Shown: positions 42,375 to 51,853, numbered from the stretch's first letter. The stretch is 64,000 nt of DNA from Duganella qianjiadongensis (GCF_009857915.1 NZ_WWCM01000012.1:62001-126000), one strand, 5' to 3'. The notes: generated by a model not told the origin, from the sequence alone. Made by a program: numbers and translations.

Positions 42375-44843
42375 ATGCACAAGGTTCAACTGAAGACCGG
42401 CGTCGCCGCCGTGATGTCCACTCTGGTCATGGGCTCTGCCTATGCTTCCGCCCCGGCAGTTGATGCGGTGGCCGGTGCCGCAGCTGCTACTGCCGATGTC
42501 GCCGGCGAAGCAGTCAGCGCCGTGATCGTGACCGGTACCCGCGCTACCGGCATGAAAGTGGAAAACAGCGCTTCGCCGATACAGGTGCTCGATGCCAGCG
42601 CGCTGCAGCGCACCGGCCAGCCGGACCTGATCCAGGCACTGGCGCAGAATCTGCCCTCGTTTACGGCGCAGGCCTTTGGCGGCGACACCGCCAACCTGAC
42701 GCTGTCGGCCCGTCTGCGCGGCCTGAGCCCGAACGATACGCTGGTGCTGATCAATGGTAAGCGCCGCCACGGCACCGCCAATCTGGCCGTGCTCGGTGGC
42801 CCGTATCAGGGTGGCGCTGCAGCTGATCTGAACTACATTCCCGTTGCCGCCATTGACCACATCGAAGTGCTGCAGGATGGCGCTGCCGCGCAGTATGGCT
42901 CGGATGCGATTGCCGGCGTGATCAACATCATCCTCAAGTCGAACAACCACGGCGGCACCGCGACTGTCACGGGCGGCGGCTATGCCGATGGCGGCGGGCG
43001 CACCGGCGACGGCGCTTTCAACGTGGGCATGGAGCCGTTCAAGGACGCCTACCTGAGCATCACCGGCGAATCCAAATACCATGGCTACAGCGACCGTGGC
43101 GGCATCGATCCGCGCGTGATCGAACCTTCGCGCATGGCGGCCTATCCGGGCATGTTCCAGCAGCCGGGCTACCCGTATGTCAACCATATTTCCGGCGACG
43201 CGCAGTACCACCTGAACGTGCTGGCGGCGAACTTCGGCTACGATTTTGCCGAGGGCAGCCAGCTATATGCGATTGCCACCTACGGCCACAAGGAAGCCCG
43301 CGCCTACGAGAACTACCGTCTGCCTAACCGTCTGCCGAAAGTCTACCCGACCGGCTTCTCGCCCAAGGAAACGCTGAAGCAGGACGACTTTGCCCTGACG
43401 GCCGGTATCAAGGGTACGCTGGCGGGCTGGAATATGGACCTGAGCAGCACTTACGGCAAGGACACCAGCAAGATCGGCGTGGCCGATTCGGGCAACGTCT
43501 CGCTGTTCAATGATACCGGCTCCACGCCGACCAACTTCCATGCCGGTGCCTTTATCGCCAGCCAGCTGACCACCACGCTGGAGGCCAGCAACGAATTTGC
43601 CATCGGCTGGGCCAAGCCGCTGACGGTGGCAACTGGTCTGGAACATCGCATCGACAAGTACGAGATCGAAGCCGGTGATGCCGCTTCGCGCTATAAGGAA
43701 GGTTCGCAGTCGTATCCGGGCTTCTCGCTGACCGACGCCGGTTCGCACCGTCGTACCAACGAAGCCGCCTATATCGACTTCGCCGGTAATCCGGTGGCCG
43801 ATCTGACGCTGGATCTGGCCGCGCGCTACGAGCACTTCAGCGATTTCGGTAACGCCAAAGTGGGCAAGTTCACCAGCCGCTACGATTTCACGCCGGCCTT
43901 CGGCCTGCGCGGCACCTTCAGCAACGGCTTCCGCGCGCCAACGCTGGCCGAGGAATACTACTCGGCCACCAACGTCAGCCCGACCAGCGCCTTCGTGCAG
44001 CTGGCGCCGAATTCGGCAGGCGCCAAGCTGGTGGGGGTGGATGGCCTCAAGCCTGAGCACTCGACCAACTTCAGCCTCGGCATGGTGCTGAACCCGACCA
44101 GCAATCTGGCCATCACGCTCGATGCCTACCAGATCACCATCCGTGACCGTATCGTCGGTTCCGGTGCGCTGTATGGCTCGGGTGGCTCAGTCAATTCGCC
44201 AGCCGTGGTGGCAGCCATCAAGGCTAACGGCAATGTGCTTGACAGCACCGTCAGCCAGACCGGTATCAACATCTTCTCCAACGCCGTCAACACCCGCAGC
44301 CGCGGGCTGGAGTTTGTGGCGACGCTGGCCGAGAGCTACGGCACGGCAGGTAAAGTAGACTGGTCGCTGGCGGCCAACTACAACAAGGTCGAAGTGGTGA
44401 AGATCAATCAGGCGCCTAAGCAGTTGCTGCCGCAGACGCTGCTGGACCAGACTGCCATCTCCGATCTGGAAACCGCTTCTCCCAAAGTACGCCTGAATCT
44501 GGGCGCGCTGTGGAAGATCGGTAACTGGACGGTCAACCTGCGTGAAGCGATCTATGGCCCATCCTCTGAATATGGCAGCGAAGATGGTTCGGTCTACCAC
44601 AAGACGGAAATCAGCACCAAGGCGATTACCGATCTGGAAGTGGGCTACAAGCTGAGCAAGGAATGGTCGATCGCGGTCGGTGCCAACAACCTGTTCAACA
44701 AGTACCCGAACGGCAAGAGCGCCTTGCTGCTGGCGGATGAACGTGCGGCCCTCGACAACGCTGCCGTCACAGTGCTGCCTTCGTTCTCGCCATTCGGCAT
44801 CAACGGCGGCTACTACTACGCCCGCGCCAACTACAAGTTCTAA
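42375..44843 (+). CDS. TonB-dependent outer-membrane receptor of the amine oxidase operon
   Basis: 822 residues. Signal peptide (cleavage near AYA-SAP), Ala-rich spacer, then VSAVIVTGTRATGM. A plug domain follows (about 60-190) with IDHIEVLQDGAAAQYGSDAIAGVINI, then a 22-strand barrel ending in YYYARANYKF. TBDRs import scarce substrates with TonB energy. It follows the RidA gene by 45 bp with a GAGGA ribosome site and ends at a strong terminator, so it is the last gene of the sigma-54 operon and may import the operon's substrate or product. Confidence 0.93.
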   Translation: MHKVQLKTGVAAVMSTLVMGSAYASAPAVDAVAGAAAATADVAGEAVSAVIVTGTRATGMKVENSASPIQVLDASALQRTGQPDLIQALAQNLPSFTAQAFGGDTANLTLSARLRGLSPNDTLVLINGKRRHGTANLAVLGGPYQGGAAADLNYIPVAAIDHIEVLQDGAAAQYGSDAIAGVINIILKSNNHGGTATVTGGGYADGGGRTGDGAFNVGMEPFKDAYLSITGESKYHGYSDRGGIDPRVIEPSRMAAYPGMFQQPGYPYVNHISGDAQYHLNVLAANFGYDFAEGSQLYAIATYGHKEARAYENYRLPNRLPKVYPTGFSPKETLKQDDFALTAGIKGTLAGWNMDLSSTYGKDTSKIGVADSGNVSLFNDTGSTPTNFHAGAFIASQLTTTLEASNEFAIGWAKPLTVATGLEHRIDKYEIEAGDAASRYKEGSQSYPGFSLTDAGSHRRTNEAAYIDFAGNPVADLTLDLAARYEHFSDFGNAKVGKFTSRYDFTPAFGLRGTFSNGFRAPTLAEEYYSATNVSPTSAFVQLAPNSAGAKLVGVDGLKPEHSTNFSLGMVLNPTSNLAITLDAYQITIRDRIVGSGALYGSGGSVNSPAVVAAIKANGNVLDSTVSQTGINIFSNAVNTRSRGLEFVATLAESYGTAGKVDWSLAANYNKVEVVKINQAPKQLLPQTLLDQTAISDLETASPKVRLNLGALWKIGNWTVNLREAIYGPSSEYGSEDGSVYHKTEISTKAITDLEVGYKLSKEWSIAVGANNLFNKYPNGKSALLLADERAALDNAAVTVLPSFSPFGINGGYYYARANYKF

Positions 44844-44866
44844 GCACGCCAGAACCCTGTAGCCGG

Positions 44867-44900
44867 ACGGCCGCCAGCGCAAGCTGGTGGCCGTTTTTCT
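44867..44900 (+). terminator. intrinsic terminator of the sigma-54 operon
   Basis: Stem ACGGCCGCCAGC (44867-44878), loop GCAA, GCTGGTGGCCGT (44883-44894), one mismatch, then TTTTTCTTT. It separates the operon from the following hydrolase gene. Confidence 0.9.
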
Positions 44901-44937
44901 TTGGGTGTAGCATGGCGCCTTCTGATGGAGACTAGCG

Positions 44938-45867
44938 ATGCTGAAAAAAATGCGTACAACCTTGCTGGCTGCCGCCGTGGCGGGCAATGTGGGGGCGGCG
45001 GCTGCGATGAGCAGCGCGGCTACGGTTACCGTGCCTATGAGCTTGCAGGATTATCTGGCCCTGCATGGCCCTGCGCCCAGCGCCCATGTGGCCTATGGCA
45101 CGGCACCCTCGCAGTACGGCGAACTGTTCGTGCCGGCCGGCGCCGGACCATTCCCGCTGGCCGTCATCATCCACGGCGGCTGCTGGATCAAAGAGTTTGG
45201 CGGCATCACCCAGATGCGCAACATGGCGGCAGCACTGACGCAGCAGGGCATCGCCGTGTGGAATGTGGAATACCGCCGCTACGACGAGGCGGGCGGCGGC
45301 TATCCCGGCATGTATCAGGACGTGGCCAGCGCCATGGACCAACTGCGCCAGCTGGCCGCGCAACATCCGCTGGACCTGCAGCGCATCGTGCTGGTGGGGC
45401 ATTCGGCCGGCGGCCATCTGGCCCAGTGGGCCGCCTCGCGCGCGCGCCTGCCGCGCAGCAGCCCGCTGTATGTGGCGCAGCCGCTGGCGGTGTCCAGCGT
45501 GATCAGCCTGGGCGGGCTGGCCGACCTGCGCCATGAGGAACGCCTGATCAAGACCAGCTGCGACCGCGATATGGTGCAGCTGACCGGCCGCCCCAGCGCC
45601 AGCCGCCCCGATGTATTTGCCGATACCTCGCCCGCGGAAATGCTGCCAGCCGGTGTGCGCACGGTGCTGATCCATGGCGAGCTCGATGTGATTTCGCCTG
45701 CCCGCGCGGGACAGGATTATGCGCGCCGCGCGCAGGCGGCAGGGGATGCGGCGGAAGTGATCGTGCTGCCGGGCGCCAGCCACTATGATGAAGTGTCGGC
45801 CAGTTCGCCGGCATGGCTGATCGTGGGCGGGCAGATCCGCCGTGCGCTGGGACTGGCGCCGCTGTAG
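44938..45867 (+). CDS. exported alpha/beta hydrolase, kynurenine-formamidase-like
   Basis: 309 residues with a signal peptide (about 1-28). Oxyanion motif HGGCW (as HGGxW in arylformamidases and BD-FAE carboxylesterases), nucleophile Ser in VGHSAGGHLAQ, Asp in HGELDVISP, and His in GASHYDE. It has its own GGAG ribosome site and lies beyond the terminator of the sigma-54 operon, so co-regulation is not shown. Ester or formamide hydrolase; substrate unknown. Confidence 0.88.
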   Translation: MLKKMRTTLLAAAVAGNVGAAAAMSSAATVTVPMSLQDYLALHGPAPSAHVAYGTAPSQYGELFVPAGAGPFPLAVIIHGGCWIKEFGGITQMRNMAAALTQQGIAVWNVEYRRYDEAGGGYPGMYQDVASAMDQLRQLAAQHPLDLQRIVLVGHSAGGHLAQWAASRARLPRSSPLYVAQPLAVSSVISLGGLADLRHEERLIKTSCDRDMVQLTGRPSASRPDVFADTSPAEMLPAGVRTVLIHGELDVISPARAGQDYARRAQAAGDAAEVIVLPGASHYDEVSASSPAWLIVGGQIRRALGLAPL

Positions 45868-45871
45868 CAGA

Positions 45872-46240
45872 TCAGTAGCGGTCGTATTTGCGGGCGTCGC
45901 CCTGTACCTGTGCAGCGGGATACTTCTGCGCATTCAGGGCGATTTTTTCCAGCGCGGCGGCGTGCAGATCGACACCGGTTTTGTCGGCCAGCTGCACCAG
46001 ATACAGCAGCACGTCGGCCAGCTCGTGGCGGATGCCGGTGCGGGCCGGTTCATCCAGTTCGTGTTCGGCGCCCGTCACCAGCCACTGGAAGTGCTCCATC
46101 AGTTCGGCCGCTTCGACCGAGAGGGCCATGGCCAGATTCTTGGGGGTGTGGAAGGTCTGCCACTGGCGTTCGCTGGCAAACTGGCGGGTCAGGTCGCGCA
46201 GGGCGATCAGGCTGTCCTCGGGCGGGCTGGAGCTGGTCAT
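45872..46240 (-). CDS. MazG-like nucleotide pyrophosphohydrolase (dCTPase-type)
   Basis: 122 residues from ATG 46240 (frame open to 46321). All-alpha NTP-PPase motifs: LSVEAAELMEHFQW with the metal-binding Glu residues and HELADVLLYLVQLADKTG with Glu/Asp. A short FHTPKNLAMAL substrate segment matches the RS21-C6/DCTPP1 group, which hydrolyses non-canonical dNTPs to monophosphates. It is tail-to-tail with the upstream hydrolase, 4 bp apart. Confidence 0.9.
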   Translation of the reverse strand: MTSSSPPEDSLIALRDLTRQFASERQWQTFHTPKNLAMALSVEAAELMEHFQWLVTGAEHELDEPARTGIRHELADVLLYLVQLADKTGVDLHAAALEKIALNAQKYPAAQVQGDARKYDRY

Positions 46241-46420
46241 GGTGTTTTCAGGCTGGGAACGGCGAGGCCTGATGATAGCACCGCCGTTCGCCTGCCTGTG
46301 CCGCCGATGACGTTTTTGCACCTTTCAATCCCTGTTTTCTACCGTTCGTCGCTTTTGCCTGCCATTCCTGTCCCTGCTTTTCTATAGTGGCGACACTATT
46401 CATAAGGGGGAACACCTATC

Positions 46421-47293
46421 ATGCGTAAAGCGATTTCTCTGGCCGTACTGGCTGCCTGTGCTTCTCTGGCCGGCTGCGCCATCGTAGTGATACCGGATGA
46501 CGGCGGCGGCACCCGTGTCAGCAGCGTGTTCGGCAGCTCCGGTGTGCAGGGCAATGGCCAGTCCGTGGTCGAGCAGCGTCCTGCCATCGATGCCGACAGC
46601 ATCGACATCAATGGCCCGCTGCAGGTGGAAGTCAAGGTAGGCAATGCCGCCGGCCTGCAGGTCGAAGGCGACAGCAACCTGCTGCCTATGGTGCGTACCG
46701 ATGCCAGCGGGGGTCTGTTGCGCGTCTGGGTCGACGGCAAGGTCAATAGCAGCAACGCACTGCGCGTGACCTACACCACGCCGGCGCTGCACCAGATCCA
46801 GAGCAATGGTTCCGGCCGTCTGGTGGTCACGGGGCTGAACGGCGGCGCGCTGACGCTGAGCCAGAACGGTTCGCGTCAGGTGCAGCTGGCCGGGCAGGTA
46901 AGCCGTCTGGAAGCGCGCCTGAACGGCTCCGGCAGCGTGACGGCGACTGCCCTGCAGAGCGGTAGCACCACGGCCAGCCTGCACGGCTCCGGCAAGCTCG
47001 ATCTGGGCCGTGTCGATGGCGAACGTCTGGAACTCGATGTGCGCGGTTCCGGTGGTGTGCACGCCAATGGCATGGTGCGCAATATGAATGTGCGGGTATA
47101 TGGTTCCGGCAGTGCCAGTCTGGCTGGCCTGCAAAGCCAGAGCGCCGAACTGGTGACCTATGGCTCGGGCAGCATTACGGCGGCGGTTAGCCAGTCGCTG
47201 GTGGCCTCGTCCAACGGCTCCGGCTACGTCACGGTGTACGGCAATCCGTCCCAGCGCAATATCAGCGGCCGCAATGTCACGCTGATGCAGTAA
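46421..47293 (+). CDS. DUF2807 (head GIN) lipoprotein
   Basis: 290 residues. Lipobox LAGC at about 16-19 gives a lipoprotein. The body is a right-handed beta-helix-like DUF2807 domain with regularly spaced Gly-Ser-Gly turns (SNGSGRL, LNGSGSV, LHGSGKL, VYGSGSA, TYGSGSI, SNGSGYV). DUF2807 proteins are cell-envelope proteins of unknown function. A strong AAGGGGGAA site precedes the ATG. Its last 17 nt overlap the end of a convergent hydrolase gene. Confidence 0.88.
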   Translation: MRKAISLAVLAACASLAGCAIVVIPDDGGGTRVSSVFGSSGVQGNGQSVVEQRPAIDADSIDINGPLQVEVKVGNAAGLQVEGDSNLLPMVRTDASGGLLRVWVDGKVNSSNALRVTYTTPALHQIQSNGSGRLVVTGLNGGALTLSQNGSRQVQLAGQVSRLEARLNGSGSVTATALQSGSTTASLHGSGKLDLGRVDGERLELDVRGSGGVHANGMVRNMNVRVYGSGSASLAGLQSQSAELVTYGSGSITAAVSQSLVASSNGSGYVTVYGNPSQRNISGRNVTLMQ

Positions 47294-48245
47294 GCGCTCC
47301 CTGTGCCGCGCCGCGCTGCGCCAGCTGCTGGCGGAACGCGCGGTAGTCGGCGGCGCACTGGCGCGGTGCTTCCAGCATGGGCAGGTGGCCTATGCCGGCC
47401 ATCATGATGCGGTGGTGGTCGGGGTAGAGCGCCGCCAGCGCGGCAGCGCCGGCCGGATGCAGGATGCGATCCTGCTCGCCCCAGACGATCAGCACCGGAG
47501 TGGCCAGCGTCCGGTACTGCTGTTCCAGCAGCGGCGAGGCGGCCACCTGCAGCATGATCTGCTGGTGCAGCGTGAAGTCGGCTGCAGCGCGGCGCGCCAG
47601 CGCCGTATGCACGGCATAGGGCAGGAAGAAGCGGCGGTGGCGCGAATACGCCAGCATCTGGGCAAAATCCGCTTGCGTGCGCACCAGCAGGGGCAGGGTG
47701 CCGTTGTCGCGGTAGCCGCGCAGCGCCTGCGAGTCCTGCGCGGCCGCTGTGCCGGCAGCATCGAGCAGCCACAGGCTGGCCACCCGCTCCGGATAGCGCG
47801 CGGCAAACTGCGCAACGATAAAACCGCCCATGGAATTACCGCCCAGATGAATTTTCTGCGGCGCATGGCGCTCCAGAAAACCCCGCAGATTTTCCACCTG
47901 ATCGGCTATGCTGTAGCGCCCCTGCGGGTCGCGTCCCGCTTCGCCAAACCCGGGCAGGTCGGGCAGCAGCACGCGGTAGTGCGGCGTCAGATGCGCAGCA
48001 ATGCGGGTGAAATTATCCTTGTCGGCGCCAAAGCCGTGCACCAGCACCAGTACCTCGCCCGAGCCGCCGGCCAGAAACGGCATGGCTTCGTGCGCGCCAT
48101 GCCGGCGCAGGCCGCAGCGGGTCCGTTCCAGCGCCATGGCGGCGCGCGCCACGGGCAGCGGTGCAATCCGTTCCGCTGCCAGCAGCAGGAGCAGTAGTAA
48201 CAGAATCAGCACGGGCAGCAGGCCCGCAAGGGACAGCACACTCAT
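47277..48245 (-). CDS. membrane-anchored alpha/beta hydrolase
   Basis: 322 residues. An N-terminal leucine-rich transmembrane anchor (about 8-24) precedes an alpha/beta hydrolase domain with HGFGADKDNF (oxyanion), nucleophile Ser in GNSMGGF, Asp in WGEQDRI, and His in GIGHLPML. It resembles lipase/esterase or C-C hydrolase types; the substrate is not evident. The 3' end overlaps the convergent DUF2807 gene by 17 nt, so the two transcripts are antisense there. Confidence 0.9.
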   Translation of the reverse strand: MSVLSLAGLLPVLILLLLLLLLAAERIAPLPVARAAMALERTRCGLRRHGAHEAMPFLAGGSGEVLVLVHGFGADKDNFTRIAAHLTPHYRVLLPDLPGFGEAGRDPQGRYSIADQVENLRGFLERHAPQKIHLGGNSMGGFIVAQFAARYPERVASLWLLDAAGTAAAQDSQALRGYRDNGTLPLLVRTQADFAQMLAYSRHRRFFLPYAVHTALARRAAADFTLHQQIMLQVAASPLLEQQYRTLATPVLIVWGEQDRILHPAGAAALAALYPDHHRIMMAGIGHLPMLEAPRQCAADYRAFRQQLAQRGAAQGALTASA

Positions 48246-48304
48246 TCAATCAGCCTCTGGAAGATAGCCGCGCAGGCGCGGGCCGGGGATACGGCGTGGC
48301 AGCA

Positions 48305-50587
48305 TTATGCCAGTTCGCCGTTCTGCAGTTTCTGGATCAGCGCCGGCAGCGGCATGGGCCTGGCGTACAGATAGCCCTGCATGCAGGCGCAGGCATTGGA
48401 GATGAGGAATTCGGCCTGTGCCAGCGTCTCCACCCCTTCCGCCACCACGCGCAGACCAAGATGGCTGGCCATGGCCAGTATGGACTGCACCAGCGCGGCG
48501 CTGCTGCTGTCGTCCGGCGTATCGATGATGAAGCTGCGGTCTATCTTGAGTTCGTACAGCGGCATTTTCTTCAGATAGGCCAGACTCGAATAGCCGGTGC
48601 CGAAATCGTCGATGGAGAAGCGCAGCCCCATGGCCGCCAGCTGGTGCATGCGGGCGATGGTCTCGTCCATCTTGTCGATCAGCAGGCCTTCCGTCACTTC
48701 CAGCACCAGCAGGTGGGCCGGTGCGCCAGTCTCGGCCAGCGTGCGCGCCACCAGATCGACGAAATTGGCCTGTCTGAACTGGCTCGGGCTGACATTCACC
48801 GACAGCGGCAGCGTATGTCCGGCTTCCTGCAGGCGCAGCACGGCATAGCAGGCCTGACGCAGCGCCCAGGTGCCGAGTGCGACGATCAGGCCCGATTCCT
48901 CCGCGACCGGAATGAAGATGTGGGGCGGGATCATGTCACCGTTTTCGACCGGCCAGCGCATCAGCAGTTCGCCGCCGATGGCGCGGCCGTTGCGGTCCAC
49001 CTGTGCCTGCACATACATCTGCAGCGCGCCGCTATTGAGCGCGGCGCCCAGTTCGTGCTCGATGTTGAGGCGACGCTCGACGTCGGCCTGCATGGCCGCT
49101 TCGAAGAAGGCCACGCCGTTGCGGCCTGCCGCCTTGGCGCGGTACATGGCAGTATCGGCTTCGCGCAGCAGGTCGTGCGCAGTCTTGCCGGTGCTGGGCA
49201 GCATGGTGACGCCGATGCTGGCGGTGGAGTTGTATACCTGTCCTTCGATTTCCAGCTCTTCGCTCAGGGCCAGCCGGACTTTTTCTGCCACCGTCAGGGC
49301 GGCGTGGGTGGCCACCGGCAGGTCGTGCGCCAGATGGCCGAGCAGCACGACGAATTCGTCGCCGCCTATGCGGGCCACGGTATCAGCCTTGCGCATCAGC
49401 TGGCTCAGGCGCTCGGCTGCATTGCACAGCACCGTGTCGCCTATGGTGTGGCCGCGCGCATCGTTGATGGTCTTGAAGCGGTCCAGATCGATGAACATCA
49501 CCGCGCTATAGGTGCCGCCACGGCGCGAGGCTGCCAGCAGCTTGTCCAGATTGTCCATCAGCATGCGGCGGTTGGGCAGGCCGGTGAGCACATCGTAGTA
49601 GGCCAGCTGGTGGATGTCGTCCTGTGATTTTTTGCGCTCGGTGATATCGCGTTCCACCGCTACCCAGTGGGTGTTCACGCCCGCTTCGTCGGTGAACGGC
49701 ACCAGATCCGTTTCGACCCAGTAGGACTCGCCGGACTTGGTGTAGTTCAGCAGCTCGGCCCGCACCGGTTCGTTATGCGCCATGGCGACACTGATCTTGG
49801 CCAGCTCGGCTTCCTCCGTATCCGGCCCGCGCAGCAGGCGCAGGCTGCGTCCCATCACTTCATGGCGGCGGTAGCCGTTGCGCCGCTCGAACGCGTCGTT
49901 GACGAAGATGATGTGCTGGGTAGCGTCGGCAGCATCGCCCGGCTTGTCGACTTCGGCAATCAGGATCATGTCGTTCAGGCGCGATACCGCAACCGCCGTC
50001 AGGCGCAGTTCCGCGTTCAGCACCGACAGTTCGTTCTGGCGCTCCTGCAGCTGTTCGAAGGATTTGCCCAGATGGCGCAGCAGCACGGCGCAGGACAGCG
50101 TCAGCACCGCCGTCATGAACATGAAGTTGATCGAGATGATGGCGGCCTTGAGCAAGGCGTGGTTGGGAATGCCTTCGATCTGCAGCTTGGAGTTGGCATC
50201 GAAGCCCAGCACCATGACTACCGCGCCGGCCAGTGCCAGCGTGCCCAGCGCAGGGCGCAGGCCCAGCAGGAGGGCGGCCAGCACCGGTATTGCCATCAGG
50301 TAAATCTGGCTGACGGGGCCGACTTTCAGCAGCAGGGCGATGCCAACGATGAAGGCAATGGCGAGGAAATTCAGGACCCGGATAGTGTAGGCCAGACTAT
50401 GCCAGCGCCAGATCAGCAGCAGCCAGGCGATGGCGCCGACATCGATGACTACGATAGACCACATGCCTTCGCTGACCGCCAGCAGTGCGCTGGGGATAGC
50501 GGTAATCGCTCCCAGCACCAGTACCACCAGGAGCAATCTGGAAAACACCTGCGCGCGCCAGTGCGCGATATCGTTCGGTACAGCCAC
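48305..50587 (-). CDS. membrane GGDEF-EAL c-di-GMP enzyme with PAS domain
   Basis: 760 residues. About six N-terminal transmembrane helices (20-180), a PAS domain (about 195-325), GGDEF (about 335-490; RIGGDEF intact, no clear I-site), and EAL (about 505-755). In the EAL domain the first Glu is in ELLMRW, with NVSPSQF, LEVTEGLL, IDDFGTGYSS, KIDRSF and EGVET all present. Both activities could be real. The start is GTG 50587, supported by GGAGG 8 nt upstream. It probably tunes motility or biofilm in response to a membrane signal. Confidence 0.92.
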   Translation of the reverse strand: MAVPNDIAHWRAQVFSRLLLVVLVLGAITAIPSALLAVSEGMWSIVVIDVGAIAWLLLIWRWHSLAYTIRVLNFLAIAFIVGIALLLKVGPVSQIYLMAIPVLAALLLGLRPALGTLALAGAVVMVLGFDANSKLQIEGIPNHALLKAAIISINFMFMTAVLTLSCAVLLRHLGKSFEQLQERQNELSVLNAELRLTAVAVSRLNDMILIAEVDKPGDAADATQHIIFVNDAFERRNGYRRHEVMGRSLRLLRGPDTEEAELAKISVAMAHNEPVRAELLNYTKSGESYWVETDLVPFTDEAGVNTHWVAVERDITERKKSQDDIHQLAYYDVLTGLPNRRMLMDNLDKLLAASRRGGTYSAVMFIDLDRFKTINDARGHTIGDTVLCNAAERLSQLMRKADTVARIGGDEFVVLLGHLAHDLPVATHAALTVAEKVRLALSEELEIEGQVYNSTASIGVTMLPSTGKTAHDLLREADTAMYRAKAAGRNGVAFFEAAMQADVERRLNIEHELGAALNSGALQMYVQAQVDRNGRAIGGELLMRWPVENGDMIPPHIFIPVAEESGLIVALGTWALRQACYAVLRLQEAGHTLPLSVNVSPSQFRQANFVDLVARTLAETGAPAHLLVLEVTEGLLIDKMDETIARMHQLAAMGLRFSIDDFGTGYSSLAYLKKMPLYELKIDRSFIIDTPDDSSSAALVQSILAMASHLGLRVVAEGVETLAQAEFLISNACACMQGYLYARPMPLPALIQKLQNGELA

Positions 50588-50661
50588 CTATGCAGCCTCC
50601 GGATGTTGTTGCGGGTTGTGAGAAGATAGTACCCGCAAAGTCCGGAGCTGTCAGTAGAGCA

Positions 50662-51282
50662 TTAATCCTTGGCGGAAACGCTTCCTATGCCGCTGACCGA
50701 CTTGTTGACGGTTTTGGGCCGGCCGTAATAACCGAGTTCGCCCATGCCTTTGGCGATCACGTTGAGGGTGTCGCTGGCATACACATTGACAGCGCCTATG
50801 CCTTCGAAATTCACATCGACCCGTTTGGCCTGCAAGCCCTTGGTGTCGAGCTCGCCCACGCCCTTGGCATTGATGCGCAGGTAGTCGATTTTGCCGTTGG
50901 CGACCAGATGGCCGGCGCCCTGGAAACCGATATCGAGCCGCTCACCTTTGACGTTGTTGAGGATGGTCTCGCCGGCGCCCAGTACTTTCAGGCGGCTCAG
51001 TGCTGGCAAGGATATTTTTACCAGCGGGCTGTTTTTGCCGGCCTTGAAATCGCGATCGGGCGCGGTGATGCGCAGCTCCTTTTCCACCACTTCGGTGCGC
51101 AGGCCGGCGACGAATTTATCGTCGCCGCTGATCTGCAGCGACTGGCTATTGCCTACTTCAACGGTCATGGAGAAACCGCCCTCGGTGCTGATGGCGATGA
51201 ACGGCGGCAGCTTGCGGCTTTCCTCGGCGGCGCCGGCATCCAGACTTAACAGCGCGACTGCAACAGCGATGAATAGACGCAT
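50662..51282 (-). CDS. DUF2807 (head GIN) periplasmic protein
   Basis: 206 residues with a signal peptide (cleavage DAGA-AEE), then a DUF2807 beta-helix with repeats such as VLGAGETI, FQGAGHL, AKGVGELD, FEGIGAV and AKGMGELG. It is a distant paralogue of the lipoprotein at 46421. Ribosome site GGGAGGG precedes the ATG; an AT-rich promoter region lies upstream. Function unknown. Confidence 0.85.
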   Translation of the reverse strand: MRLFIAVAVALLSLDAGAAEESRKLPPFIAISTEGGFSMTVEVGNSQSLQISGDDKFVAGLRTEVVEKELRITAPDRDFKAGKNSPLVKISLPALSRLKVLGAGETILNNVKGERLDIGFQGAGHLVANGKIDYLRINAKGVGELDTKGLQAKRVDVNFEGIGAVNVYASDTLNVIAKGMGELGYYGRPKTVNKSVSGIGSVSAKD

Positions 51283-51389
51283 ACGCCCTCCCGATAAAAT
51301 TACAAATTGTACAATGTTGTTAAGCTTTTAGGTGTTGCGCGGCAGCGACGTTTGCTGCTTTCGTTCACGCTTTGGGCGTTAACGCAAAA

Positions 51390-51452
51390 GGGCAGTGCGG
51401 ACCCCCTGCGATTTTGATCAGGCAGACAAAATCGCAGGTGTCCGGACTGCCC
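51390..51452 (-). terminator. long interrupted hairpin downstream of psiF
   Basis: Inner stem CCTGCGATTTTG (51405-51416) / CAAAATCGCAGG (51427-51438) is perfect over 12 bp. The outer stem GGGCAGTGCGGAC (51390-51402) / GTCCGGACTGCCC (51440-51452) has one mismatch. On the minus strand CTTTTGCG follows, so it may end psiF. It is longer than usual terminators and may be a repeat element. Confidence 0.6.
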
Positions 51453-51472
51453 CGGCGGCAAGAACTGGCCGC

Positions 51473-51760
51473 TTATTTGTTGCTCAGGCACTCTTTCATG
51501 AAGCCTTTGCGCTCATCGCCTTTCTTGCCGCTGGCGTCGGCGTTGCATTTCTTCATTTTGTCCTGCTGCGTCATTTTCGGCGCTTCGGCGGCTGGTTTTG
51601 CGCTCAGGCATTCTTTCATGAAGGCTTTGCGCTCGTCGCCTTTTTTGCCGGCAGCGTCGGCATTACAGGTTTTCATCTTGTTTTGCTGGGCCGTAGGCTC
51701 GGCCGCATAGACGGCGCCGCTCAGGGACAGGATCAGGCTGGCAACGAACAGTTTTTTCAT
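51473..51760 (-). CDS. psiF: PsiF-repeat periplasmic protein
   Basis: 95 residues: signal peptide (cleavage VYA-AEP) plus two PsiF repeats, each with KM(K)xCNADAxGKKGDERKxFMKECLS. PsiF was named as phosphate-starvation-inducible in E. coli; its molecular role is unknown. The two repeats are nearly identical (QNKMKTCNADA, QDKMKKCNADA). AGGAAGAG precedes the ATG. No Pho box was recognised upstream. Confidence 0.92.
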   Translation of the reverse strand: MKKLFVASLILSLSGAVYAAEPTAQQNKMKTCNADAAGKKGDERKAFMKECLSAKPAAEAPKMTQQDKMKKCNADASGKKGDERKGFMKECLSNK

Positions 51761-51853
51761 ATCTCTTCCTCGGTGTCGGATCGTGGTGGACGGGTCGCAG
51801 CTGCAACCACGGCTTAACTATAACGGAGTTGCGCCGCTGCGAACAGCCACCTG

